NCBI GenBank assembly: GCA_016220045.1 | Contig: JACRIP010000155.1 | Location: forward strand, 1-16,525 | DNA from: Planctomycetota bacterium | Lineage (GTDB): Bacteria > Planctomycetota > MHYJ01 > WSZJ01 > JACPWG01 | Direction of reading: 5' to 3' | DNA: 16,525 nt | In this document: positions 6,951 through 14,781 of the stretch, in pieces | How positions within the stretch are numbered: position 1 is the stretch's first letter | Layout: every line of letters starts with the position of its first letter | Notes under the pieces: generated by a model | What the model saw: only the letters and a program-made list of their open reading frames with translations | Database searches by the model: none | Told to the model about the DNA's origin: nothing | Program-made: the position numbers and the translations under genes

Positions 6951-7295
6951 ATGCGTGAAGGACCGTGGCAGCAGAATTCGGAGGCCGGCGTCGCGCCGGC
7001 GCCGGAGAACGACTCCTTCCGCGACGCGCTGCTTCAGTCTTTGGCCCGCGTAGCCGAACTTCAAGAAGAGAGCGAGCGGGTTGCAGGCGAGAGCGAGCGC
7101 GGCACCGGCAGCGACGTGGTGGACCTTCTGGCGGCGGTGCGCAAAGCCGGGGAAGCGTTCGACACGCTGATGCGGGTACGCCACCAGATCCTCACCGCGT
7201 ACGCTCGGATGCAAGAGCGGCAGCGACCGGCGGCGGCGCCGGCCCGGGAAGAGGAGACCGACCATGATGTGGCCCCATCTGGTGTTTCGGCGTGA
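6951..7295 (+). CDS. fliE: Flagellar MS-ring/rod junction protein FliE
   Basis: The 114-residue product has the FliE pattern: a helix with SFRDALLQSLARVAELQ, then VVDLLAAVRKAGEAFDTLMRV and a C-terminal RHQILTAYARMQ, matching the family core of a D-V-x-x-A-x-x-K-A helix followed by V-R-N-K-L-x-x-A-Y. FliE links the MS ring to the rod and is needed for export of rod proteins. The ATG at 6951 is preceded by GAGAGG with 6-nt spacing, and an upstream in-frame ATG at 6897 would lie before the predicted transcript start. About 22 extra residues after the family's usual end are acidic and disordered, and their codons overlap the next gene by 32 bp. The usual flgB and flgC partners are not upstream here. 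Confidence 0.9.
   Translation: MREGPWQQNSEAGVAPAPENDSFRDALLQSLARVAELQEESERVAGESERGTGSDVVDLLAAVRKAGEAFDTLMRVRHQILTAYARMQERQRPAAAPAREEETDHDVAPSGVSA
7251..7256 (+). promoter_or_regulatory. Ribosome-binding site inside fliE deciding the start of the next gene
   Basis: GAGGAG lies 7 nt before ATG 7264. The alternative ATG at 7300, just after the fliE stop, has only a weak site upstream, so 7264 is preferred and the two genes overlap. Confidence 0.65.
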
Positions 7296-7698
7296 GCGCA
7301 TGGCCGAGGAAAACGATCCGATCTACAAGGTGATTTCCCTAGGTCTGGGCGCGATCCTCTTCCTCGGCGGGGCGCTGCACGTCCTGCTCTTCGCGCAACG
7401 GGTCAGCTACGCGCCGCTTTTCGACCGGACGTTGGAGCGCGGCGAGATCGTACGGGTGATCCGGCTCCTGGACCGGACCGGCGCGGCCTACATCGTGCGC
7501 GCGGGCGAGGTGCTGGTGCCGCGGGCGGTGCGCACGAGTTGCCGGGCGCGGGCGGAACGCGAGGTCGCGGCGGCCGCCGCCGCGGACGCCGCGCGGACGG
7601 CCGCCGCCGCCACCGGCGGGAGCCTGGACGGGTCGGAAGCGGATGGTTGGGACGGCGTGTCCGGTTCGCTGGCCTTGGGCGGCGGCTGGCCCCGCTAG
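7264..7698 (+). CDS. FliF N-terminus-like small protein (TM plus first ring-building motif)
   Basis: The 144-residue product has a hydrophobic segment at about residues 23-44, followed by a region (about 49-100) with the layout of the first periplasmic ring-building motif of FliF: Y-A-P-L-F, an acidic helix GEIVRVIRLLDRTGAAY, then a strand GEVLVPRAVRTSCRARA. The last 45 residues are Ala/Gly-rich and look disordered. A complete FliF with its own TM segment and motif follows, so this looks like a partial paralogue or duplicated N-terminus, not a split gene. It overlaps fliE and ends just before fliF, so it is co-translated with both. An inner-membrane protein with its domain in the periplasm, possibly an accessory subunit of the MS ring, is an inference. 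Start could instead be ATG 7300. Confidence 0.7.
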   Translation: MMWPHLVFRRERMAEENDPIYKVISLGLGAILFLGGALHVLLFAQRVSYAPLFDRTLERGEIVRVIRLLDRTGAAYIVRAGEVLVPRAVRTSCRARAEREVAAAAAADAARTAAAATGGSLDGSEADGWDGVSGSLALGGGWPR

Positions 7699-7710
7699 TT
7701 GGTGAAGCGC

Positions 7711-9336
7711 ATGGAACTGCCTCGGCCCCTTGCAGAAGCCCGCGACCTGGTGCTGCGCATGAACGGCGCGCAGCGGACGAGCCTCGTCGCGGCGCTGGTC
7801 GTGCTGTTCGGCTGCGGCTCGATGCTGGTCGCCTGGGGCGCGAGCGACGGCCTGACCCCGTTCCTGCTCTCGGCCCCGCCGGACCTGATCTACACGGTGG
7901 TCAAGCGCCTGGAGGCGAAGGGCGTCCGCCATCAGGTGCAGGGGAACGTCCTCCTGGTTCCGGCCGAGCAGAAGGAACGGCTCCTGCTCGACCTCACCGG
8001 CGAGGGCGTGCTGCCCGAGGGCACCGACCTCTTCCGCTGGGTCTACGAGCAGGACCTGACCGAAAGCGCCTCGCGCCGCGACCTCAAGTACCAGCGCAGC
8101 CTGATCCGCCGCCTGGAATCGATGATCGGGGCGCTCGACGGCGTTTCCGCGGTCAAGGTCGAGATGGTCCAGCCGCCGGAATCGCCCTTCCTGGGCGCGA
8201 AGTCCGCGGGCAAGGCCTCGGTGCTCGTCAAGCTCAAGCCCGGCTTTTCGCTGTCGAAAGAGAACACGCTGGGGATCGCCAAGATCGTCGCGGTCGGCAA
8301 CGGCGTGCCGCCCGAAAACGTGTCGATCGTGGACACCGCCGGCCGCTGCTACCGCGTGCCCGCCGAGCGCGACCTCGCCGCCACCTCCTCGGAGCAGCTC
8401 GAACTCAAGCGCGCCTTCGAGCGCCAGGAGGAGGAGAAGCTCACCGACCACCTCTCCTTCCTGCGCCACAAGATCGTGACCGTCGACGCCACCCTGGATT
8501 TCCAGTCGTTGCGCCGCTCGATCCACGACGTCGATCCGACGCGCACGGTCGAGGTGATGGAGCACGAGCGGACCGAGCGCGAAGGCTCCGCGACGCCCGC
8601 GGGCGCGAGCGCCGCCGCGAACCCCGACGGCACGGCCGCGACCGACGACGGCGCCCTCGGCCTCAGCCTCGGCGGGCGCCCGAGCGCCGGCCCCGGACTC
8701 GGCATCGCGACCGGTCCCTTCAACGCCTTCGACCCCGAGCCGGCGGCCCCCGGTTCCGCCGCCGCCGCCGCGCTGCGCCCGGCCGGCCTCGCCGGCGCGG
8801 GCAGCCAGAAGAGCGACCTCGAAGTGCGCCGCGAGACCACGCGCACCGAGACCACCCTCGAGATCCCGCCCGGCAGCATCAAGGAGATGAGCGTGGCGGT
8901 GCTGGTGGACAAGGAGGAGCTCACGCAGGCGGGCATGACCGCCGAGGGCCTCCGCGATCACCTGCTCGGCGCCACCCGCGTCGCCGCCCCGGAACAGCTC
9001 AAGGTCTCCGCCATTTCCTTCGCCGCCCCGCCCGCGCTGCCCGAGCCCTCGACCACCGACCGCCTCGAATCCGCCGTGCAGCGCTGGGCCGGCCCCTTCG
9101 TCCTCTCGGCCCTGCTCCTCGCCTCCGCCTTCATGCTCGTGCGCTCGCTGCGCACCGCCGCGCCCGGCGAGGTCGCCGAAGACATCGCCCGCGTCCGCCG
9201 CGAATTCGCGCGCGAGGAGGAGGCCGACCCCGGCGCCCCGCTGCCGCGCCGCCTCGAACAGGTCCGCCGCATGGCCCAGGAATCCCCGCGCGTCGCCGCC
9301 GCCGTCATCTCCCGCTGGCTCGAACCCGCCGAGTAA
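7711..9336 (+). CDS. fliF: Flagellar MS-ring protein FliF
   Basis: The 541-residue protein is of normal family length. It has TM1 at about 24-42, then ring-building motifs 1 and 2 including EGVLPEGTDLFRWVYEQD, RRLESMIGALDGVSAVKVEMV and ASVLVKLKPG. A long Gly/Ala/Pro-rich loop (about 285-375) precedes the collar region with a GSIKEMSVAVLVDKE strand. TM2 is at about 460-480. The C-terminal tail with RMAQESPRVAAAVISRWL is the segment that binds FliG. FliF forms the inner-membrane ring that houses the export gate. ATG 7711 is chosen because GGTGA (7701-7705) lies 5 nt upstream; GTG 7702 or TTG 7699 are possible. fliG follows after 5 bp. Confidence 0.95.
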   Translation: MELPRPLAEARDLVLRMNGAQRTSLVAALVVLFGCGSMLVAWGASDGLTPFLLSAPPDLIYTVVKRLEAKGVRHQVQGNVLLVPAEQKERLLLDLTGEGVLPEGTDLFRWVYEQDLTESASRRDLKYQRSLIRRLESMIGALDGVSAVKVEMVQPPESPFLGAKSAGKASVLVKLKPGFSLSKENTLGIAKIVAVGNGVPPENVSIVDTAGRCYRVPAERDLAATSSEQLELKRAFERQEEEKLTDHLSFLRHKIVTVDATLDFQSLRRSIHDVDPTRTVEVMEHERTEREGSATPAGASAAANPDGTAATDDGALGLSLGGRPSAGPGLGIATGPFNAFDPEPAAPGSAAAAALRPAGLAGAGSQKSDLEVRRETTRTETTLEIPPGSIKEMSVAVLVDKEELTQAGMTAEGLRDHLLGATRVAAPEQLKVSAISFAAPPALPEPSTTDRLESAVQRWAGPFVLSALLLASAFMLVRSLRTAAPGEVAEDIARVRREFAREEEADPGAPLPRRLEQVRRMAQESPRVAAAVISRWLEPAE

Positions 9337-9341
9337 CGCCC

Positions 9342-10364
9342 ATGACGGATGCAAAAAAAAAGGTCGAAATGCCGGCGGCGCGCAAGGCCGCGGTGCTCCT
9401 GGTGAGCCTGGAGCCGGACCAGGCGACCAAGGCGCTCGCGCAGATGGATCGCGAGACCATCGAGCGCGTGGGCCTGGAGATCGCCCGGCTCGAGAGCGTG
9501 ACCCGCGAGGAGCGCGACCTCGTGCTCGAGGAATTCTATCACCAGGCGCTGGCGCACCAGCACGTCGAACAGGGCGGCGTGAACACCGCGCGCGCGATCC
9601 TCGAGAAGGTGCTGCCGGCGGAGGACGCGAAGCGGGTGATCGAGGGCATCCGCCAGTCGGTGCAGGCGGCGCCCTTCCGCTTCCTTTCGCGCGCCGAGCC
9701 GGAGAACCTGGTGGCGTTCCTGCAGGACGAGCATCCGCAGACGATCGCGCTCATCCTCGCGCACCTGCCGTCGGTGCAGGCGGCGGCGGTGCTGCGCGGC
9801 CTGGCGCCGCGCGTCCAGGTGGACGTGGCGCACCGCATGGCGACGCTGGAGCGCACCTCGCCCGACATCCTGTTGCGCGTCGAGAAGGCGCTGGCGAAGA
9901 AGTTCGCCGCGCTGGTGCACACCGAGCATCGCAAGATCGGCGGCGCCGAGGCGGTGGCCGCGCTCCTGAACCACGCCGACCGCGCCACCGAGCACGCGAT
10001 CCTGGAAGGGATCTCCGAGCAGGACCCGGACCTGGTGGACCGCATCCAGAAGCTGCTCTTCGTCTTCGAGGACCTGGCTCGGGTGAACGACCGCGGCGTG
10101 CAGAACCTGCTGAAGGAAGTCGAGATGGACCAGCTCGCGCTGGCGCTCAAGAACGCCTCGACGGAGCTGCAGGAGAAGTTCTTCACGAACATGTCGGCGC
10201 GGGCCGTGGAGCAGTTGCGGGAGGAGATAGCGTTCATGGGCCCGGTGCGGGTCGGGGACGTCTTTGCCGCGCAGCAGCAGATCGTGGACGTCGCGCGCCG
10301 CCTCGAGGAGGCGGGCGAGCTGATCATCCTCGGCCGCGGCAGCGGCGAGGACATCGTGGTGTAA
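9342..10364 (+). CDS. fliG: Flagellar motor switch protein FliG
   Basis: The 340-residue protein shows the N-terminal FliF-binding helices (KAAVLLVSLEPDQATKALAQM), the middle-domain EHPQ motif at residues 130-133 used to bind FliM, and the C-terminal torque domain with EEIAFMGPVRVGDVFAAQQQI. Length and domain order are normal. FliG sits on the cytoplasmic face of the MS ring and converts stator ion flow into rotation with MotA. The start at 9342 follows the fliF stop by 5 bp, with no strong ribosome-binding site, suggesting translational coupling. A run of nine A residues covers codons 4-7. Confidence 0.96.
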   Translation: MTDAKKKVEMPAARKAAVLLVSLEPDQATKALAQMDRETIERVGLEIARLESVTREERDLVLEEFYHQALAHQHVEQGGVNTARAILEKVLPAEDAKRVIEGIRQSVQAAPFRFLSRAEPENLVAFLQDEHPQTIALILAHLPSVQAAAVLRGLAPRVQVDVAHRMATLERTSPDILLRVEKALAKKFAALVHTEHRKIGGAEAVAALLNHADRATEHAILEGISEQDPDLVDRIQKLLFVFEDLARVNDRGVQNLLKEVEMDQLALALKNASTELQEKFFTNMSARAVEQLREEIAFMGPVRVGDVFAAQQQIVDVARRLEEAGELIILGRGSGEDIVV

Positions 10365-10374
10365 CGGAGCCGAC

Positions 10375-11163
10375 ATGACCCGAGTCTTCAAGGGGTCCCC
10401 GGAGGACTCCGAGTATTTGAGCGACACGCGGCGGGTGGCCGCGGCGAGCGGCGAGGCGACGGCCCGCCGGCTCGAGGAGGAAGCGCGCGTGCGCGCCGCC
10501 GAGCTGGAGGAAGCCGGCCGGCGCAAAGGCGAAGCCCTGCGCGCCGAGGGCCAGCGGCAGGGGATCGAGGAGGGCTTTCGCGCCGGCTATGCGCGCGGCC
10601 ACGAGCACGGCATCAAGCAGGGTCTGATCGACGCCCAGGCGAAAGTCGCGGTCGAGCTCGGGCCGCTCGCCGTCTCCCTGGAGGGCCTGCTGCGCTCGGT
10701 CGACGAGCAGCATCAGGCGTTTACCGGGCAGCTCCGCCGCGACCTCGTGGACCTCGCCGTGCGCATCGCCGCCAAGGTCCTCCAGGCCGAGGTGGAGATC
10801 GATCCGCGCGTGATCGAGCGCTCGCTCGACCACGCCCTCGACCTGGCCTCCCCGAAGGCCGATCTCGTGATTCAGGCGAATCCCCGGGACCTGGAACGGA
10901 TTGCCGAATACCTGCCGTCGCTGCACGGCCGCCTGAACGGCCTGTCGGTGGCCGCGGTGCGCGGCGACGAGTCGATCGAGCCGGGGGGCTGCCGCATCCG
11001 CTGCTGCGAGGGCGTGATCGACGCCGATCTCCTCTCGCAACTCGACGTGATCCGCCGCGCGCTGCTCGTCGATTCCGCCTGCGCGGTGGGCTCGGCGCGG
11101 ACCGCCCTCATCCCCGAGCTGACCCACGAGGCCGCTCCCGGAGACGATCATGAGCCGCTCTGA
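10375..11163 (+). CDS. fliH: Flagellar export stator protein FliH
   Basis: The 262-residue protein starts with a charged coiled coil and then shows the G-x-x-x-G ladder typical of FliH (G-x-x-L-R-A-E-G through G-F-R-A-G-Y-A-R-G-H-E-H-G to G-L-I-D-A, about residues 52-84). The C-terminal half (about 120-245) carries the conserved LRRDLVDLAVRIAAKVL helix and the GGCRIRC strand. FliH binds FliI and couples it to the switch and export gate. GGAG lies 5 nt before ATG 10375. The 3' end overlaps fliI by 14 bp, so the two partner proteins are coupled in translation. Confidence 0.93.
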   Translation: MTRVFKGSPEDSEYLSDTRRVAAASGEATARRLEEEARVRAAELEEAGRRKGEALRAEGQRQGIEEGFRAGYARGHEHGIKQGLIDAQAKVAVELGPLAVSLEGLLRSVDEQHQAFTGQLRRDLVDLAVRIAAKVLQAEVEIDPRVIERSLDHALDLASPKADLVIQANPRDLERIAEYLPSLHGRLNGLSVAAVRGDESIEPGGCRIRCCEGVIDADLLSQLDVIRRALLVDSACAVGSARTALIPELTHEAAPGDDHEPL

Positions 11164-12877
11164 CCCCCGTCCGCCCCGTCCGCCAAATGCGCCCCGTCCG
11201 CTCCCGGCCGCCACCCCGGGCACCGGGAGCTGGCCGGTCGTCGGCGGCGGGACGGCGAGCGCGTCCAGCGGCGCGGGCGGCGTCCCGCACGTCGGCCCCG
11301 GCCGCGTGCCGCACGCCGCGCCGGACACCGGGCGCCGCCGCGCGGCCGGCCGCCCCGCCGGCTTCTTCGCGCCCGAGCTCGCCCTCCTCGACAGCGTCCG
11401 CCCGGTGCGTCCCCTCGGCCGCATCCACCGCGTCTCCGACCTCGTGCTCGAAGCCGCCGGCCTCGCCGTCCCGCTCGGCTCGCTGTGCGAAATCTACCCC
11501 GGCGGCGGCAAGGAGCCGACGATCGAGGCCGAAGTCGTGGGCTTCCAGGAGCACACCGCCCTCCTCCTGCCGCTCGGCGAAATCCACGGCGTGCGGCCCT
11601 TCGACCAGGTCGCGGTGATCGCCGAGGCCCAGACCGTGCGCGTGGGCGCGGAGCTGCTCGGGCGGATCCTGGATGGCCGCGGCCGCCCGATCGACGGGCG
11701 CGGGCCCCTCGGCTGCGCTACCCTGCGCTCGCTCTTCGCGACGCCGCCCAACCCGCTCTCCCGGCCGCGCATCGAGAAGACGCTGGCGACCGGCGTGCGC
11801 GCCCTCGACGGACTCCTCACCTGCGGCAAGGGCCAGCGCATCGGCCTCTTCGCCGGCAGCGGCGTCGGCAAGAGCATGCTCCTCGGCATGATCGCGCGCA
11901 ACACCGCGGCCGAGGTCAACGTGATCTCGCTGGTCGGCGAGCGCGGCCGCGAAGTCCTCGAATTCATCCAGAAAAACCTGGGACCGGAGGGCCTCGCGCG
12001 CTCGGTCGTGGTGGTCGCGACCTCCGAGCAGCCCGCGCTGCTGCGCGTCAAGGCGCCCTTCGTCGCCGCCACCATCGCGGAGTACTTCCGCGACGCCGGG
12101 CGCGACGTCCTCCTGCTCATGGACTCGGTCACGCGCCTCGCGGCGGCGCGCAGCGAGGTCGGACTGGCCGTAGGGGAAATGCCCGTGGCCAAGGGCTACT
12201 CGCTGTCGGCCTTCAAGCTGCTGCCCAAGCTGCTCGAACGCGCCGGGCGCGGCGAGCGCGGCAGCATCACCGCGCTCTACACCGTGCTGGTCGGGGCGGA
12301 CGACGCGATGGACCCGGTCGGGGACCACGTGCGCGGCATTCTCGACGGGCACATCTGGCTGTCGCGCAAGCTCGCCGAGCAGGGCCACTATCCGCCGATC
12401 GACGTGCTCGCTTCGGTCAGCCGCTGCATGGTGGACATCGTGCCGGCGGAGCAGTTCCGCGACGCCGTCGAACTGCGCTCGCTGGTGGCGACCTACCGCG
12501 GCTCCGAGGACATCCTGGCGCTCGACGCCTACGTGCACGGCACCCGCCCCGCGCTCGACCGCGCGCTCGGCCTGTGGGACCGCATCCTCGGCTTCCTGAA
12601 GCAGCACCACACGGAGCGCAGCGAGTTCGGCGCGACCCAGGCGGCGCTGGCGGAACTGGCGCACGCGGCGCCGCCCCCGCCCGCGGAGACGGAGCGTCAC
12701 GCGCCGACGCACGCCACGGCCCGGCCCACGGCGCACTCCCCGGCGCACGCGGGCGCGCATCCGACGGCGCACCCCGGCGCGCACGCGACGGCCCATCCGA
12801 CCGCCCAGGGGCCGGCCCACTCCGGGGCGCACGCGGCGCTCGCGCCGCCGCCGGAGCGCAATTCGGGGCATCCGTGA
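11150..12877 (+). CDS. fliI: Flagellar export ATPase FliI with extended ends
   Basis: The 575-residue protein is over 100 residues longer than typical FliI (about 440-460). The core is normal: Walker A AGSGVGKS (235-242), Walker B ending LLLMD (D325), the segment GERGREV and the VVVVATSEQPALLR motif. It drives export of rod, hook and filament proteins with FliH and FliJ. The first 70 or so residues are a Pro/Gly/Ala-rich extension before FFAPELALLDSVRP. The C-terminus (517-564) is twelve tetrapeptides of H-x-x-A type. GGAG six nt before ATG 11150 supports the start, and no later Met exists before the ATPase core. The motif GEMPVAKGYSLSAF differs from the commoner GEPPxxxGYPPSVF, so catalytic context is slightly unusual. 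Confidence 0.95.
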   Translation: MSRSDPRPPRPPNAPRPLPAATPGTGSWPVVGGGTASASSGAGGVPHVGPGRVPHAAPDTGRRRAAGRPAGFFAPELALLDSVRPVRPLGRIHRVSDLVLEAAGLAVPLGSLCEIYPGGGKEPTIEAEVVGFQEHTALLLPLGEIHGVRPFDQVAVIAEAQTVRVGAELLGRILDGRGRPIDGRGPLGCATLRSLFATPPNPLSRPRIEKTLATGVRALDGLLTCGKGQRIGLFAGSGVGKSMLLGMIARNTAAEVNVISLVGERGREVLEFIQKNLGPEGLARSVVVVATSEQPALLRVKAPFVAATIAEYFRDAGRDVLLLMDSVTRLAAARSEVGLAVGEMPVAKGYSLSAFKLLPKLLERAGRGERGSITALYTVLVGADDAMDPVGDHVRGILDGHIWLSRKLAEQGHYPPIDVLASVSRCMVDIVPAEQFRDAVELRSLVATYRGSEDILALDAYVHGTRPALDRALGLWDRILGFLKQHHTERSEFGATQAALAELAHAAPPPPAETERHAPTHATARPTAHSPAHAGAHPTAHPGAHATAHPTAQGPAHSGAHAALAPPPERNSGHP

Positions 12878-12986
12878 ATCCTGCGCTCAAGCGTTCGGCG
12901 GCCCCTGCCGATACCTGGAGAGGGGAACCCCGATCGGCCGCGTTCCCTTCGATCCCGACCCGAAAACCAGATGGAGGCCCCCTCTC

Positions 12987-13457
12987 ATGGCGACGATCAA
13001 CAGCATGTTGATCACCTCGAAGGACCGCCGGCGTCGCGACGAACGGCGGCACAACCCGGTCAACGTGTTCGCCAGCCCGCGCCTCGACATCCACGCGCTC
13101 TTCGGCCACGAGTTCCGCGGCGTGCCGTTCGAGGGCAAGGTGGCGATGGGCGACCTCATGACCTTCGCCTACCCGCTCTACGACGAGAGCACGGACTTCG
13201 AGGAATTCCAGATCACCCTGCACTTCGCCGAACTGTGCTGGAACTTCGCGCTCGCCGCGGCGGACCAGCGTTCGCTCATCCTCAGCGAACTGCGGCAGCG
13301 GGTGCGCGGCACGGCGGAGCAGATCGAGTCGGTGGTGGCCCTGGTGCAGGGCATGGGGATCCGGCACCGGGAGCTCTTCCCGACGCTGCACGGCGGGACC
13401 ACCTCCGGCGTTTCCGGCGCCACGGCGGCGTTCGGCTCTGGCACCCGGCGCATGTAG
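12987..13457 (+). CDS. Unknown small protein encoded between fliI and fliJ
   Basis: I do not recognise this 156-residue product. It begins with a basic segment (DRRRRDERRH, about 12-21). Next is a compact mixed region (about 30-100) containing PRLDIHALFGHEF, FAYPLYDEST and a helix with HFAELCWNFALA, and then a helix SLILSELRQRVRGTAEQIESVVALVQ. The last 20 residues are Gly/Ser/Thr-rich. No signal peptide or TM segment is seen, so it should be cytoplasmic. GGAGG at 12973-12977 lies 9 nt before ATG 12987. The composition is unlike the repetitive shadow frames and matches a folded protein. Location between export ATPase and its FliJ partner suggests a cytoplasmic export or switch role. Confidence 0.8.
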   Translation: MATINSMLITSKDRRRRDERRHNPVNVFASPRLDIHALFGHEFRGVPFEGKVAMGDLMTFAYPLYDESTDFEEFQITLHFAELCWNFALAAADQRSLILSELRQRVRGTAEQIESVVALVQGMGIRHRELFPTLHGGTTSGVSGATAAFGSGTRRM

Positions 13458-13469
13458 GGCAATTGCTGC

Positions 13470-13973
13470 ATGAAGCCCTTCCGCTTCGATCTGGATCCGG
13501 TGTTGGAGTACCGCCGGCGCGTCGAGGAGACGCGCCGGGCGGACCAGACGCTGGCGCAGCGCGACCTGGCGGAGGTGAACGTCCGCTACCTGGCATGCGT
13601 GAGCGAGAGCAAGCGCGCGGTGGAGGACCTGCGCCGGCTGGCGGACGCGGGGGGCGAGGCGGTCCGGGTGCGCGCCCAGCAGGTGTACGTGGCGGCCCTG
13701 GGGCGGCGCGCGGCCGCGCTGCGGGAGGACCGGCAGCGCCTGAATCTGCGGGTGCACGACCTCGGCGAGCGGCTCTGCGAAGCGGCGCAGGAACGGCGCG
13801 TGCTTGAGAAGCTCAAGGAGGCGCGATCGGCGAACTACGCGCTGGCGGTGTCGCGCGCGGAGCAAACGCTGATGGACGAGATGGCGCAGAAGCTGCACTG
13901 TGCGCGGCACGCGGTCGGGTGCGCGCCGGCGAGCGGACTGCCCGCGGGACTCATTGTCGGAGGCCCGGCGTGA
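13470..13973 (+). CDS. fliJ: Flagellar export chaperone-like protein FliJ
   Basis: The 167-residue protein is nearly all alpha-helical and charged, forming two long antiparallel coiled-coil helices as in FliJ. Family signs are the start FRFDLDPVLEYRRRVEE and the late LEKLKEARSANYALAVSRAEQTLMDEMA. FliJ inserts into the centre of the FliI hexamer and helps energise export. The last 20 residues are non-helical and unusual. The stop (13971-13973) is followed immediately by the next gene, implying coupling. Upstream spacing to the unknown gene is 12 bp. Confidence 0.88.
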   Translation: MKPFRFDLDPVLEYRRRVEETRRADQTLAQRDLAEVNVRYLACVSESKRAVEDLRRLADAGGEAVRVRAQQVYVAALGRRAAALREDRQRLNLRVHDLGERLCEAAQERRVLEKLKEARSANYALAVSRAEQTLMDEMAQKLHCARHAVGCAPASGLPAGLIVGGPA

Positions 13974-13974
13974 G

Positions 13975-14655
13975 GTGATTCGGTCGGCAGCGGGAATTCT
14001 CGCGGGTGTCTGGCAGGTGTACCGGGTCGCGGCGGCGTGGCTGGTCGCGGTCGCGGCGCTGACGGTCCTGGTCCTGGTCGGACTGGGCGCGTTCGACGCG
14101 GAGTCGCTGGCGCGGGCGCTGCAGGCGTTGCGCGGGGCCGAGCCGGCGCACGCGGCGTCGAGCGGCGGCGGCGGCCCGACGGTGCTCGAACGGCTGCCCG
14201 AGGGGATCGAGGAAGAAGTGCGCGCCGGGCGCGCGGCGACCGCGGAGGAAGCGCGGCGCCGGGCGGCGGAGCTGGACGCGGTCGCCTCGTGGGTGGGAGA
14301 ACGCGCCGCGCGGGTCGAAGCGGAACGCCGGGCGCTCGAACGCGAGCGCGTGCGGCTGGCGGCGGACCGGACGGAATTTGCGGCCCGACGTGCGGCGGCG
14401 GAGGCGGCCGCGCGCGATGAAGCGTTTCGTTCGAACCTGAAGTTGTTGGAGCGGCGCACGCCGGAGGAGGCCGCGCCGATGCTGGCCGAGTGGTCGGCGG
14501 AAGAGGCGGCACGCTACCTGCGTGCGCTGAAGGACCGGACCGCGGCGCGGATCTTGAGCGCGCTGGAAGCGATGGATCCGGCGACCGCCGTGCGGGTGCG
14601 CGCCGTGCTGCACGAGCAGGCGGCGTTGCCGGCCGCGGCGGGCGGTGGCCGGTGA
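13975..14655 (+). CDS. MotE/FlbB-like membrane protein with MgtE-N-type domain
   Basis: From the GTG at 13975 the product has 226 residues: a TM segment at about 19-38, a linker, an Arg/Glu/Ala-rich coiled coil (about 75-150), and a C-terminal four-helix region (about 158-212) with RRTPEEAAPMLAEWSAEEAARYL and TAARILSALEAMDPATA, the pattern of the MgtE intracellular N domain. This is the layout of FlbB/MotE, which sits near the stator in the periplasm in spirochaetes and some other groups. GGAGG lies 11 nt upstream; an earlier GTG at 13900 inside fliJ is possible but gives a non-homologous extension. The stop codon lies within the first heptamers of the 14644-14762 array, so the repeat has eaten into the 3' end. 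Confidence 0.8.
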   Translation: MIRSAAGILAGVWQVYRVAAAWLVAVAALTVLVLVGLGAFDAESLARALQALRGAEPAHAASSGGGGPTVLERLPEGIEEEVRAGRAATAEEARRRAAELDAVASWVGERAARVEAERRALERERVRLAADRTEFAARRAAAEAAARDEAFRSNLKLLERRTPEEAAPMLAEWSAEEAARYLRALKDRTAARILSALEAMDPATAVRVRAVLHEQAALPAAAGGGR

Positions 14656-14762
14656 ACGGTGGCCGGTGAACGGTGGACAGTGGACAGTGGACAGTGGACG
14701 GCGAACGGCGAACGGTGAACGGTGAACGGGGGCCGGTGAACCACCGACCACCGACCGATAAG
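14644..14762. repeat. Array of 17 tandem heptamers with inverted units at the end
   Basis: Seventeen 7-bp units run without a break. Fourteen have the form GGTGAAC, GGTGGAC, AGTGGAC, GGCGAAC or GGTGGCC/GGGGGCC (14644-14741). The next two are CACCGAC (14742-14755), reverse-complement-like units that can fold against the last GGTGAAC, and the last is the degenerate CGATAAG. Heptamer arrays of this type (short tandemly repeated repetitive sequences) are known in cyanobacteria and other genomes. The array overlaps the last codons and stop of the preceding gene. Confidence 0.9.
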
Positions 14763-14781
14763 ATTCCCGGCGGCCCGCCGC

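Noticed and set aside
7539..9341. N-terminal extension of fliG across fliF
   Set aside because: Arg/Pro/Gly-rich out-of-frame reading of fliF; FliG homology begins at 9342.
7339..9354. 671-residue minus-strand frame opposite fliF
   Set aside because: A shadow of the GC-rich fliF gene with no recognisable domain.
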